A stretch of 64,000 bases of DNA, taken from Flavobacteriales bacterium UBA852. GTDB taxonomy: Bacteria > Bacteroidota > Bacteroidia > Flavobacteriales_E > Vicingaceae. Below the pieces are notes generated by a model. That model was not told the DNA's origin and did no database searches. It was given only the letters and a program-made list of their open reading frames with translations. The position numbers were made by a program, and so were the translations under genes. Below are positions 16,685 through 25,831 of the stretch, one piece after another (positions within the stretch are counted from its first letter, which is position 1; each line of letters starts with the position of its first letter). The stretch is from contig DBGO01000017.1 in NCBI GenBank assembly GCA_002295925.1, positions 62,001-126,000 on the forward strand. Reading direction: 5' to 3'.

Positions 16685-17925
16685 TATTGATTTTTTGCTT
16701 TGTAAATTAAAGTTGATGAATTTTCGGGTTTAAAGATTTTTATGGCTTGTTTTCGGATATCTTCTGCCGTAACATTTTTATACAGTTCAATTTCTGTATT
16801 TATTTTGTTGGCATCGCCCAAACTTTCGTTTATAGCCAAAGCCATTGCTTTGTTCAATATGTGTATTTCGCCAAATTTTTGCAACGAAATGATTTTATTT
16901 TTTACTTTTTGTAATTCATCGTTGCTTACCAAGTTTTCGCGCAAATCATTCAATTCGTTATCAATAGCTTGTTCGGCTTGTTCAAAAGTGACACCATTAT
17001 TGAGTTTTCCGCTTATAACAAATAATCCGGGGTCAAAACTTCCGGTAACATAGGCAGACAACTCGTTAAAAAGTCTCTTTTCGTAAACCAAGCGTTGTTT
17101 TAAACGAGAAGATTCGCCGTGAGATAAAATATCGGATAATAAATCGGTTGCTTGGTAACCTTTATCATTTTTTCCTTCCATATGATAAACCCGATAAAAC
17201 GCATTGAGCGGAACATCTCTTTCAACGGTATTTCGGCGTGGCTCGGTTTGCTCCGGTTCTTGAGGGTAAACTTGAGGTACTGGTTCTCCTTTCGGTATAT
17301 CAGCATACCATTTATTGACTAATTCTTTTACTTGTGGCAAGGTTAAATTCCCGGCAATGCAAAGAATTGCATTGTTTGGACGGTAAAATTTGTAAAAAAA
17401 TGCTTTTACATCTTCCATCGTAGCATTTTCGATGTGTGAAATATCTTTTCCAATGGTTGGCCACTGATACGGATGCACCTTGTAAGCCATTTGACGTAAA
17501 ATATGCCATATATCGCCGTAAGGTTGATTTAAATAATTTTGCTTAAACTCCTCAATCACCACTTTACGCTGTACTTCCAAACTTTCGGGCGTAAAAGCCA
17601 ATTCAAGCATTCTGTCCGATTCCAACCACAAAGCTGTTTCTATATTTTGTTTGGGCAATGTAATGTAATAATTGGTAATGTCATTATTGGTAAAAGCATT
17701 ATTTTCACCACCTACTGCTTGTAATGGCGTATCAAAATCGGGTATGTGTTTTGAGCCTCCAAACATTAGATGCTCGAACAAATGGGCAAATCCTGTTTTA
17801 TTTGGATTTTCGTCTCTGGCGCCAACCTTATACAATGTATTTACCGCTACCAGCGGTGTAGATTTATCTTGATGAAACAATACGGTTAAGCCGTTTTCGA
17901 GCGTGAATTTTTCAAATGTTATCAT
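16684..17925 (-). CDS. M16 family zinc peptidase, catalytic subunit
   Basis: A 413-residue zinc metallopeptidase. The inverted zinc motif HLFEH is near residue 48 in FAHLFEHLMFGGSKH. The distal zinc-binding Glu lies in SLEVQRKVVIEEF. The downstream partner at 15407 lacks the motif, so the pair should form an active/inactive heterodimer of the processing-peptidase type. No signal peptide is seen, so cytosolic action is expected unless export is unusual. It follows the nitronate monooxygenase-like gene by 2 bases, making a three-gene unit. Typical substrates are short peptides or presequences; the specific one is unknown. Confidence 0.92.
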   Translation of the reverse strand: MITFEKFTLENGLTVLFHQDKSTPLVAVNTLYKVGARDENPNKTGFAHLFEHLMFGGSKHIPDFDTPLQAVGGENNAFTNNDITNYYITLPKQNIETALWLESDRMLELAFTPESLEVQRKVVIEEFKQNYLNQPYGDIWHILRQMAYKVHPYQWPTIGKDISHIENATMEDVKAFFYKFYRPNNAILCIAGNLTLPQVKELVNKWYADIPKGEPVPQVYPQEPEQTEPRRNTVERDVPLNAFYRVYHMEGKNDKGYQATDLLSDILSHGESSRLKQRLVYEKRLFNELSAYVTGSFDPGLFVISGKLNNGVTFEQAEQAIDNELNDLRENLVSNDELQKVKNKIISLQKFGEIHILNKAMALAINESLGDANKINTEIELYKNVTAEDIRKQAIKIFKPENSSTLIYKAKNQ

Positions 17926-17927
17926 AT

Positions 17928-18887
17928 TTAAAATTCAAATTTTGATGATGATGAACAAATTTCTTTTTTTGCTTCCTTATATTCGGCAATCATCTCCTGC
18001 ACCACTTGTCCTGCAGGCTTTATTTCATCAATTATTCCCGAAATTTGACCAATTTCCAATTCACCTTCTTCCAAATCACCTTCAAACATACCTTTTTTGG
18101 CTCTTCCCCTTCCCAGCAGTTCTTTCAATTCTTCAACCGTAGCGCAGTTTTCGTATGCTTTTTGAACTTTAAAATAAAATGGGTTTTCTAATAATCGAAC
18201 AGGGGTAATTTCTTTTAATGTTAAATGGGTTTTACCTTCGGTGGCTTTCACAATTTCTTTTTTAAAGTTTTCGTGTGCCGAAGATTCTTGCGTTGCGGCA
18301 AAACGACTACCAACCTGTACTCCGTCAGCACCCAAAACCATTGTGGCAAACATTCCTCTACCCGTTCCTATCCCTCCGGCGGCTATCAATGGTATCTGAA
18401 TGGCTTTTCTGACCATGGGAATAAGTGTCAATGTTGTTGTTTCTTCTCTACCATTGTGCCCTCCCGCTTCAAAACCTTCTGCAACAACAGCATCCACTCC
18501 TGCCTCTTGTGCTTTTAGTGCAAATTTCACACTTGACACTACATGCGTTACTTTTATTCCGTTTTCTTGCAAATGTTTTGTCCAAGTTTTAGGGTTTCCG
18601 GCAGAGGTGAATACAATTTTCACTCCTTCTTCAACAATAATTTTCATAATTTCCTCAATTTGAGGATATAACATCGGAACATTTACACCAAAAGGTTTAT
18701 CAGTGGCTTTTTTGCACTTTTGAATATGTTCACGTAAAACCTCAGGATACATAGAGCCCGCACCAATCAACCCTAGTCCGCCGGCATTGCTAACAGCAGC
18801 AGCCAATTTCCAACCACTGCACCAAATCATTCCTCCTTGAATTATCGGATATTGAATATTGAATAGTTTTGTTATTTTATTAGCCAT
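17928..18887 (-). CDS. Nitronate monooxygenase / 2-nitropropane dioxygenase-like flavoenzyme
   Basis: A 319-residue TIM-barrel FMN enzyme from the ATG at 18887; a GTG three codons upstream is also possible. Family motifs are the opening NIQYPIIQGGMIWCSG, SNAGGLGLIGAG, VAEGFEAGGHNGRE with the His expected near the active site, IPLIAAGGIGTGRG and LGADGVQVGSRFAAT. The same fold includes FabK-type enoyl-ACP reductases, which are difficult to separate by eye. The presence of the His in AGGHNG favours the nitronate monooxygenase group. It heads a unit with the two M16 genes. No functional link to them is obvious. Confidence 0.85.
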   Translation of the reverse strand: MANKITKLFNIQYPIIQGGMIWCSGWKLAAAVSNAGGLGLIGAGSMYPEVLREHIQKCKKATDKPFGVNVPMLYPQIEEIMKIIVEEGVKIVFTSAGNPKTWTKHLQENGIKVTHVVSSVKFALKAQEAGVDAVVAEGFEAGGHNGREETTTLTLIPMVRKAIQIPLIAAGGIGTGRGMFATMVLGADGVQVGSRFAATQESSAHENFKKEIVKATEGKTHLTLKEITPVRLLENPFYFKVQKAYENCATVEELKELLGRGRAKKGMFEGDLEEGELEIGQISGIIDEIKPAGQVVQEMIAEYKEAKKEICSSSSKFEF

Positions 18888-18968
18888 AATTGACACTTTA
18901 TACTATGATTTACGTAAGCGAAAATACGAAGGAATAACAATTTTACACCGAATAATTATAATAATTAT

Positions 18969-18998
18969 TTTGTGATAATTTAAAGTTTGATATATTTG
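18969..18998 (+). promoter_or_regulatory. Bacteroidota-type promoter of the PorG-like gene
   Basis: TTTG (18969-18972), 18 bases, TATATTTG (18991-18998). This is a full match to the Bacteroidota consensus. The -7 element ends only 4 bases before the ATG, so transcription should start at or within a base or two of the start codon. Confidence 0.65.
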
Positions 18999-19002
18999 TA
19001 TT

Positions 19003-19953
19003 ATGCGAAAGATTTTTACATATTTGATTTTCACATTTTTAAGCGTATCTGCTTACTCTCAATATTACATGGATTGGGGGTTTAAGTTAGGGGCTTCAAA
19101 TTATTTGGGAGACATTGGCGGTTTGGAAAAAACACGCCGTGATTTTGTTTTGGATATGCGTTTACAACATACGCGTTGGAATTTTGGCGCTTTTTTCCGT
19201 TACAAACTATCCTCGCAAATAGCTACAAAAATAAATTTAGAATATTTACGAATTGAAGCATATGATGCCAATTCTACCAATCCGGGACGTCGTGCCCGAA
19301 ACCTTGATTTCAGAAACGACATGTTTGAATTGACAAACACCTGGGAATTATACATTTATAAAGTAAATGACGTAGGACGTACCGGAAGATACCGAACCGA
19401 TTTTCAATTATACCTTTTTGCCGGATTCGGTGCTTTGTACCACAACCCAAAAGGTCAATTAAATGGAGCTTGGTACGCACTTCAACCTTTAAGAACCGAA
19501 GGTCAAGAAAAACCATACAGCAAATTTCAATTCATTATACCGGCAGGATTAGGTTTTTACTATTCTATCAACAGAAAATATCGTATCGGTATGGAATTAG
19601 GTTGGCGAACCACCTTTACCGATTACCTGGATGACATCAGTACCACTTACGTAGACCCCGCCGATCTTGACAGTGATTTAGCAAGATCTTTAGCTAATAA
19701 AACTACACCTCAATTACTTAATCAAATAAATAAAGAAAATAATATTGATGGAGTACAAGGTAAAGAAATATTAATGGATGCATTTCAAGAAGGAGGAAAG
19801 CGCGGAGACCCAACTCATAATGACAGTTACTTAACCGCTGATATTACTTTCAGTTTTATGATTAGAGGTAAAAGTAGTTTCTACAGAGCTAAACACAGCT
19901 TTGTATTGGGTAGAAAGAAAAGAAGAAGACGTCGTTCGAGAGCGAAATTCTAA
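19003..19953 (+). CDS. DUF6089-like outer-membrane protein, PorG-like
   Basis: A 316-residue protein with a signal peptide ending in SVSAYSQ, then YYMDWGFKLGASNYLGDIGG. That opening is characteristic of the DUF6089 barrel family, which includes the T9SS component PorG. Eight or more amphipathic strands follow, among them YRTDFQLYLFAGFGALYHNP and YRIGMELGWRTTFTDYLDD. It ends in a very basic tail (RKKRRRRRSRAKF). PorG links the outer membrane to the PorK/PorN ring of the T9SS, and the other T9SS genes nearby make this role plausible. The family also contains proteins of unknown function, so the PorG assignment is tentative. Confidence 0.7.
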   Translation: MRKIFTYLIFTFLSVSAYSQYYMDWGFKLGASNYLGDIGGLEKTRRDFVLDMRLQHTRWNFGAFFRYKLSSQIATKINLEYLRIEAYDANSTNPGRRARNLDFRNDMFELTNTWELYIYKVNDVGRTGRYRTDFQLYLFAGFGALYHNPKGQLNGAWYALQPLRTEGQEKPYSKFQFIIPAGLGFYYSINRKYRIGMELGWRTTFTDYLDDISTTYVDPADLDSDLARSLANKTTPQLLNQINKENNIDGVQGKEILMDAFQEGGKRGDPTHNDSYLTADITFSFMIRGKSSFYRAKHSFVLGRKKRRRRRSRAKF

Positions 19954-19977
19954 CGAACAAAAGCATATTATTATCTT

Positions 19978-20004
19978 AAGCACAGTTTACGCTGTGCTTT
20001 TTTT
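19978..20004 (+). terminator. Rho-independent terminator
   Basis: The stem AAGCACAG (19978-19985) pairs with CTGTGCTT (19992-19999) around TTTACG and is followed by a run of T. It lies 25 bases after the PorG-like gene and before the promoter of the iron-sulfur scaffold gene. Confidence 0.88.
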
Positions 20005-20024
20005 ATTTATATTGATTGCAAGTG

Positions 20025-20032
20025 TATCTTTG
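20025..20032 (+). promoter_or_regulatory. Promoter -7 element of the nfu-type gene
   Basis: TATCTTTG matches the TAnnTTTG element and ends 14 bases before the ATG. A clear TTTG at the upstream position is not present; the T-rich end of the preceding terminator lies there instead. Confidence 0.45.
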
Positions 20033-20046
20033 CACAAAACTTATAG

Positions 20047-20670
20047 ATGATGAGTAACGAAACAAAACCTGCCCCACATATTATTTATGCTGAAATGACA
20101 CCAAATCCGACGGTGATGAAATTTTGTTCTAACAGGTTGTTGGTAACCAATGGTAAAACCTATGAAATTGATGCCACTCAACGTATTGGCAGCCAATCGC
20201 CTTTGGCTGAACAATTATTTCAATTCCCTTTTATCAATAGTGTTTTTATTGCCGAAAATTTTGTTTCTGTTACCATTAACGAATCTGTTGATTGGAATGA
20301 TGTAACTTACGAACTTCGTCAATTTATTGCCGAATATCTTAACAACGGTGGCGAAGTTATTCGCGAAAAGAATGAGGTTAAGCAAGATGATAAATCGGAA
20401 ACCCCATCAACTTCCGGTGATGCAAATCATACGTTATCGGAAAGCGAACAAAAAATTGTAGCATTATTGGATGAATACGTTCGTCCTGCGGTTCAACAAG
20501 ATGGTGGAGCTATTGATTTTCATTCATTTGAAGACGGTATTGTAAAAGTTGTTTTAAAAGGTTCTTGTAGTGGTTGTCCTTCTTCAATCATTACTTTGAA
20601 AAACGGGATTGAACAATTGCTGAAAAGTATGATGCCCGAAGTAAAATCGGTTGAAGCATTGGAAGAATAA
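20047..20670 (+). CDS. NifU-family (Nfu-type) iron-sulfur cluster scaffold
   Basis: A 207-residue protein with two parts. An N-terminal Nfu domain (about 10-105) opens with IYAEMTPNPTVMKFCSNR, and a C-terminal NifU domain carries the cluster-binding CxxC in GSCSGCPSSIITLKNG. An acidic, Ser/Thr-rich linker (about 110-135) joins them. It should take up and pass on Fe-S clusters to target enzymes in the cytosol. Two consecutive ATG codons (20047, 20050) give nearly the same start. It is transcribed alone from its own promoter. Its stop lies 1 base from the convergent priA stop. Confidence 0.92.
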   Translation: MMSNETKPAPHIIYAEMTPNPTVMKFCSNRLLVTNGKTYEIDATQRIGSQSPLAEQLFQFPFINSVFIAENFVSVTINESVDWNDVTYELRQFIAEYLNNGGEVIREKNEVKQDDKSETPSTSGDANHTLSESEQKIVALLDEYVRPAVQQDGGAIDFHSFEDGIVKVVLKGSCSGCPSSIITLKNGIEQLLKSMMPEVKSVEALEE

Positions 20671-20671
20671 A

Positions 20672-23161
20672 CTAATAAGGGTCAACATCAATAACTACCC
20701 GGCAACTTTTATATCTGCTGTAAATTGCAAATCGGTTGATGACATCACTTATGATTGCTTTCACTTTTGGGGCAGAAGCTGTGCGCTCCATTTTTATCAT
20801 AATATCTTTGACATAATAATTTCGCACTCTTGAAATAAGCGGAAAATCGGGACCGACAATTCGTTTTTCTCCCAATACTTTTCTTAAATCTTTGGCTAAT
20901 TCTATTGCTCCTTCATTGAGCATCTCTTTCTCTTTATGTTTAAGCGTAATTTTAATCAACCGGTAATATGGCGGATAAAGGAAACTCTTTCGCTCAGACA
21001 ATTCAAAGGCAGCCATTTCCTCATACTTGTAATACATCACTTTTTGAATAATATCGTGATAAGGGTTTAATGTTTGAATAACCACTTTTCCGCGTTTATG
21101 CTTCCGCCCTGCTCTACCGGCAACTTGCACCATTAGTTGAAAAGCCCGTTCTGACGCTCTAAAATCCGGAAAATTCAGCATACTGTCTGCATCCATAATT
21201 CCAACCAGTCCTACATTTTCAAAATCCAACCCTTTGGTTACCATTTGCGTACCTACAAGCACCTGAACAGCATTTTCTTCAAATTGTTGAATAATTTTTG
21301 CGTAAGCTGTTTTTGTTTTGGTGGTATCCAAATCCATACGGGCAATGCGTATATCGGGATACATAATTTGCAGTTCGTCTTCGAGTTTTTCGGTTCCAAA
21401 CCCTTTAAAAATCATTCGGTTACTGCCACAATTGGCACATTGTTGCGGCAAAGGGTGTGACGCCGAGCAATAATGACAAACCAATTGCTGACGGTATTTA
21501 TGATACGTAAGTGATACATCGCAATTGTTGCACTGAGGAACATAGCCACAATCTTCGCATATTAAAAATGGGGCGAAACCGCGGCGGTTTTGAAATAATA
21601 TGACTTGTTCGCCATTGTTTATTGTTTCTTCAAACTGCTGTAATAAAAAAGATGAAAATTCGGATTTCATTTTTTTCTTTTTGATTTCCGACTTTATATC
21701 GGCAACCAAAATTTCAGGCATTTGGATTCCTCCAAAACGTTTTAATAATTTCACTAAATGATATTTTCCCGTTTGGGCATTATACCAACTTTCCAATGCC
21801 GGTGTAGCACTGCCAAGCAAAATATTTGCTTTGTGCATTTTTGCCAATACAATGGCTGTATCTCTGGCATTGTAACGGGGCGCAGGGTCGAATTGCTTAA
21901 ACGAGTTTTCGTGTTCTTCATCTACTATTACAAGACCTAAATCTTTATAAGGCAAAAATAAAGCCGAACGAGCTCCAAGAATAATTTGAAATTTTGATGT
22001 AATATTGGGTTTAAAGTGCAAAACTTCATTCCAAATTTCTACCCTTTCATTTTCATTAAATTTTGAATGATATACACCGATTTTATCTCCGAATATCTTT
22101 TGCAATCGCGAAATAAGTTGAGTAGTCAGAGCAATTTCGGGCAATAAATACAATACCTGTTTGCCTTGTTTAACAACCTCTTCAATCAGTTCTATATAAA
22201 TTTCGGTTTTACCACTTCCGGTTACACCGTAAAGCAAAGCCGGTTTATTTTGAGAAAATCCTTCTTTTACTTCTGCTAATGCTTTATTTTGTTCTTCGCT
22301 AAGCGGAAATTTAGCTTTAATTTCTTTATCGTATGCCGATAAGCGCCCAACCTCAACCTCATACAATGTAAAAACACCCTTTTTTACCATTTGTTTTATT
22401 ACGGCAGATGTAGTGCCTGTTTTATTTTGCAAATGCAATTTGTTTACGGCTTTTTCCCGTCCTTGCAATCTGCCGGACATTTGTAAGTAAGCAATAAAAA
22501 CTTCTAATTGTTTAGGTGCTTTTTGCAATTTATCCATCCAAAATTTTAAATCTTCTTCGGATTTAATTTCTTCGGATAATTTTACAAAAGTTTGATACCT
22601 GGGTTTGTATTTCCGGTGAATTTCTTCTTCGGTAACAATAATTTTTTTTTCAACCAGCGATTTTATAAAGCGTTGCACATGTTTTACCGATAAAATTTTG
22701 GCTATTTCTTCCAACGAAAGTTTACCTCTTATCTGCAATGCTTCAACAATCATGTATTCATTATCCGAAAGAATGGAAACATCATTATTCCACTCAGGGT
22801 TGAGTAATACCACTGTTTCCGAAGCCAGTTTCAATGCCGATGGTAAAGCGGCTTTCATCACATCTCCTTCGCTGCATAAATAGTAATGGGCTATCCATTG
22901 CCATAATTCAAAGTTTTTGGCATGAACAATAGGTGTTTCGTCAATGATACTGTCAATATACTTTGCTTCGTATTGCGGTGGTGTTGTATGTATATTTTTA
23001 ATGAGTCCGGTATAAAGTTTTGCTCCTCTGCCAAATTGCACAATAACCCGTTTACCAGTTTCCAACTCATCATTCATTTCTTTTGGCACACGATATGTGT
23101 AAGTATTTTTTACCGAAAGGGGTAAAATAATATCAACAAAATATGTTTGATTTTCTGGCAT
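20672..23161 (-). CDS. priA: Primosomal protein N' (replication restart helicase PriA)
   Basis: An 829-residue superfamily 2 helicase that reloads the replisome at stalled forks. The N-terminal DNA-binding part is followed by Walker A (GVTGSGKTEIYIE), the DEEH box in VIVDEEHENSFKQ and a zinc module with paired CxxC sites (ICEDCGYVPQCNNCD, CHYCSAS and CANCGSN). The C-terminal helicase motifs are GTQMVTKGLDFENV and MVQVAGRAGR. The length is greater than E. coli PriA (about 730) but usual for Bacteroidota. Its ATG overlaps the pfkA stop by one base (TAATG), so the two are cotranscribed. Confidence 0.96.
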   Translation of the reverse strand: MPENQTYFVDIILPLSVKNTYTYRVPKEMNDELETGKRVIVQFGRGAKLYTGLIKNIHTTPPQYEAKYIDSIIDETPIVHAKNFELWQWIAHYYLCSEGDVMKAALPSALKLASETVVLLNPEWNNDVSILSDNEYMIVEALQIRGKLSLEEIAKILSVKHVQRFIKSLVEKKIIVTEEEIHRKYKPRYQTFVKLSEEIKSEEDLKFWMDKLQKAPKQLEVFIAYLQMSGRLQGREKAVNKLHLQNKTGTTSAVIKQMVKKGVFTLYEVEVGRLSAYDKEIKAKFPLSEEQNKALAEVKEGFSQNKPALLYGVTGSGKTEIYIELIEEVVKQGKQVLYLLPEIALTTQLISRLQKIFGDKIGVYHSKFNENERVEIWNEVLHFKPNITSKFQIILGARSALFLPYKDLGLVIVDEEHENSFKQFDPAPRYNARDTAIVLAKMHKANILLGSATPALESWYNAQTGKYHLVKLLKRFGGIQMPEILVADIKSEIKKKKMKSEFSSFLLQQFEETINNGEQVILFQNRRGFAPFLICEDCGYVPQCNNCDVSLTYHKYRQQLVCHYCSASHPLPQQCANCGSNRMIFKGFGTEKLEDELQIMYPDIRIARMDLDTTKTKTAYAKIIQQFEENAVQVLVGTQMVTKGLDFENVGLVGIMDADSMLNFPDFRASERAFQLMVQVAGRAGRKHKRGKVVIQTLNPYHDIIQKVMYYKYEEMAAFELSERKSFLYPPYYRLIKITLKHKEKEMLNEGAIELAKDLRKVLGEKRIVGPDFPLISRVRNYYVKDIMIKMERTASAPKVKAIISDVINRFAIYSRYKSCRVVIDVDPY

Positions 23162-24144
23162 TACAATGCTAAAATATCGGCTAACTGTAAGAGTTGTGGA
23201 TTAATTTCATTATGGTGTTTAATGGCTTTTTCAAAAGGCGTATAAGCAATTTCATTTTTTACCAAACCTACCATAACATTTTGTTTTCCTTCCAACAAGG
23301 CATTTACGGCGGCATTTCCTAAGGTTGATGCCAAAACACGGTCATAAGCAGAAGGGCTGCCTCCACGTTGCACATGTCCCAGCACTGTTACACGCATATC
23401 ATAATAATTGAAGCGTTCTTTTACCTTTGCGGCAACATCATAAGCCCCGCCGGCATCATCTCCTTCGGCAACAATTATTATCATACTGTTTTTATGATGT
23501 TCTCTTCCTTGTTCTAATTTTTCAATTAATTGTGGAATGTATGTTTTTGTTTCGGGAATTAAAATGGCTTCTGCACCGGTGGCAATACCACTTCGCAAAG
23601 CAATAAACCCGGCATCTCTGCCCATTACTTCTACAAAAAACAAACGATGATGTGAATCAGCCGTATCGCGAATTTTATCAACGGCTTCCACCACAGTATT
23701 TAATGCCGTATCATAACCGATACAATTGTCTGTTCCAAACAAATCATTGTCAATGGTTCCGGGTAATCCGATAAAAGGAATTTCATATTCTTGCGAAAAA
23801 ACCAACGCTCCGGTAAAAGTTCCATCGCCGCCAATTGCCACAACGGCATCAATAGTATGTTTCAGTAAATTTTCAAATGCTTTTTTCCTTCCTTCTTTGG
23901 TTCTGAACTCTTGACTGCGAGCACTGCGTAATATTGTTCCGCCACGCTGAATAATATTACTTACCGAATAAGAAGTTAAGGGTTCAAAATGTCCGTCTAT
24001 CATACCTTGATAACCATCACAAATGCCCATCACTTCAATATCATTGGCCAAAGCTGTTCGTGTAACGGCTCTAATGGCGGCATTCATTCCCGGGCTGTCG
24101 CCACCACTGGTAAACACGGCTATTTTCTTTATTTTATTTTTCAT
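23161..24144 (-). CDS. pfkA: ATP-dependent 6-phosphofructokinase
   Basis: A 327-residue enzyme that phosphorylates fructose 6-phosphate in glycolysis. Recognisable parts are GGDSPGMNAAIRA at the N-terminus, VVAIGGDGTFTGA for ATP binding, the catalytic PGTIDNDLFGTDNCIGYDTA, VEVMGRDAGFIALRSG and GHVQRGGSPSAYDR. The Gly in GGDGT is consistent with ATP rather than pyrophosphate use. The length is that of bacterial PfkA. It is the first gene of a pair with priA and is divergent from nadB, with 103 bases between starts. Confidence 0.96.
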   Translation of the reverse strand: MKNKIKKIAVFTSGGDSPGMNAAIRAVTRTALANDIEVMGICDGYQGMIDGHFEPLTSYSVSNIIQRGGTILRSARSQEFRTKEGRKKAFENLLKHTIDAVVAIGGDGTFTGALVFSQEYEIPFIGLPGTIDNDLFGTDNCIGYDTALNTVVEAVDKIRDTADSHHRLFFVEVMGRDAGFIALRSGIATGAEAILIPETKTYIPQLIEKLEQGREHHKNSMIIIVAEGDDAGGAYDVAAKVKERFNYYDMRVTVLGHVQRGGSPSAYDRVLASTLGNAAVNALLEGKQNVMVGLVKNEIAYTPFEKAIKHHNEINPQLLQLADILAL

Positions 24145-24195
24145 AATTTACGGATAAGAAATATAAAGTTAAAACTAATTTTTTAGCTAAAATGA

Positions 24196-24230
24196 TTTGT
24201 GTAAAACTATTGTTTTTAGTCTTACATTTG
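24196..24230 (+). promoter_or_regulatory. Bacteroidota-type promoter of nadB
   Basis: TTTG (24196-24199), 23 bases, TACATTTG (24223-24230), ending 17 bases before the ATG at 24248. The -7 element is a full match; the spacing is at the long end of the usual range. Confidence 0.55.
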
Positions 24231-24247
24231 ATAATATTTTACTATTT

Positions 24248-25831
24248 ATGAAACAAACGGATGTTTTGATTATCGGTTCGGGAATTGCAGGATTATCGTA
24301 TGCTCTAAAATTGGCTGAGCATAGCGACAAAACAGATGTTCCGATAAAAATTACACTGCTTACAAAAAAAGAATTAAAAGTTTCCAATACGTCATACGCT
24401 CAGGGAGGGATTGCTTCGGTAACCAATCGGATAGATAATTTTGAAAAACATATTGAAGACACGCTTAATGCAGGTGCTTATTTGAATAATCGAAGTGTGG
24501 TAGAGATGGTTGTAAAACAAGCGCCGGAAAGAATAAAAGACTTATTGCATTGGGGTACTCGTTTTGATAAAAAAAATCCGAAAGAATTTGATTTGGCAAA
24601 AGAAGGCGGACACAGCGAAGCCCGAATTTTACATTACAAAGACCTTACAGGTGCTGAGATTGAACGAGCTTTGACAGAACAAGTTAAAGCGCATCCCAAT
24701 ATTGAAATTTTAGAATATCATTTTGCCTTAGATTTAATTACCGAACACCATTTTGGAAAAAAAATCACGCGCGAAACTCCCGATAAACATTGTTACGGAA
24801 TTTACGCTCTTAACACACAAAATGGAGAAATTATTACCATTGCCTCGAAAATTACGCTTTTGGCAACCGGCGGAATTGGGCAAGTTTATGAAACAACCAC
24901 CAATCCCGAAATAGCAACCGGCGATGGTATTGCTATGGCATATCGTGCAAAAGCCATTATTAAAGATATGGAATTTGTCCAATTTCATCCTACGGCATTT
25001 TATTCCCCAAAAAAAGAAAACCCTGCTTTTTTGGTATCGGAAGCAGTAAGAGGTTTTGGCGGTATTTTACGCAATCATTCAGGAGAAGATTTTATGTTTC
25101 GTTATGATAAACGTGGGTCATTGGCACCACGGGATATTGTAGCAAGAGCCATTGACAATGAGATGAAAAAAAGCGGAAAAAAACACGTATGGCTTGATGT
25201 TACGCATACAAATTTGGAAAAGTTTAAAGCGCACTTTCCTACCATTTATGAAAAATGTATTGAAAACGGCATAGACATCGGTAAAGATAATATACCGGTT
25301 CGCCCGGCAGCGCATTATTTATGCGGTGGAATATCGGTTGACAAAAACGGGGAAACAACCATTAAGCACCTGCTTGCTTCAGGCGAAACTGCTTGCACAG
25401 GATTACACGGAGCAAATCGTTTGGCATCCAACTCTTTGTTAGAAGCTTTGGTTTTTTCGCATCAAGCCTACCTTAAATCGGTAACCGAACTGCCAAAAAT
25501 TTCATTACGCAACGATTTACCCCATTGGAATGTAGAAGGCACAAAAGATGCCGAAGAAAATGTTTTGATAGAGGAAACAAAAAACGAAATTCAAAGCATT
25601 ATGAGTAATTATGTAGGAATTGTTCGAACCAATGAACGATTAAATCGTGCTGCCAATCGCTTGAAATTAATTTATGAAGAAAGTGAAGCTCTTTATAAAC
25701 GTTCAAAAATCAGTCAATCGCTGATAGAATTAAGAAATATGCGCAGTGTGGCTTACTTAATTATTAAACAAGCACAACAACGTAAAGAAAACATCGGATT
25801 GCATTACAACAAAGATTTGGAAAATCAATAA
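24248..25831 (+). CDS. nadB: L-aspartate oxidase
   Basis: A 527-residue FAD enzyme that makes iminoaspartate from aspartate in NAD synthesis. The start is the ATG at 24248. A TTG 17 codons upstream is in frame, but it would put hydrophobic residues before the FAD-binding strand and lies on the promoter. The dinucleotide motif is VLIIGSGIAGLSYALKLAE. Further motifs are SNTSYAQGGIASV, the catalytic segment EGGHSEARILHYKD, QFHPTAFYS, GIRRxx-equivalent VPVRPAAHYLCGGI and HGANRLASNSLLEALVF. The C-terminal helical domain is intact. nadA and nadC are not in the window. The last 7 bases overlap the convergent end of a small secreted-protein gene. Confidence 0.95.
   Translation: MKQTDVLIIGSGIAGLSYALKLAEHSDKTDVPIKITLLTKKELKVSNTSYAQGGIASVTNRIDNFEKHIEDTLNAGAYLNNRSVVEMVVKQAPERIKDLLHWGTRFDKKNPKEFDLAKEGGHSEARILHYKDLTGAEIERALTEQVKAHPNIEILEYHFALDLITEHHFGKKITRETPDKHCYGIYALNTQNGEIITIASKITLLATGGIGQVYETTTNPEIATGDGIAMAYRAKAIIKDMEFVQFHPTAFYSPKKENPAFLVSEAVRGFGGILRNHSGEDFMFRYDKRGSLAPRDIVARAIDNEMKKSGKKHVWLDVTHTNLEKFKAHFPTIYEKCIENGIDIGKDNIPVRPAAHYLCGGISVDKNGETTIKHLLASGETACTGLHGANRLASNSLLEALVFSHQAYLKSVTELPKISLRNDLPHWNVEGTKDAEENVLIEETKNEIQSIMSNYVGIVRTNERLNRAANRLKLIYEESEALYKRSKISQSLIELRNMRSVAYLIIKQAQQRKENIGLHYNKDLENQ

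Noticed and set aside
24197..24247. N-terminal extension of nadB from an upstream TTG
   Set aside because: The added residues precede the FAD-binding strand without family support and overlap the predicted promoter.
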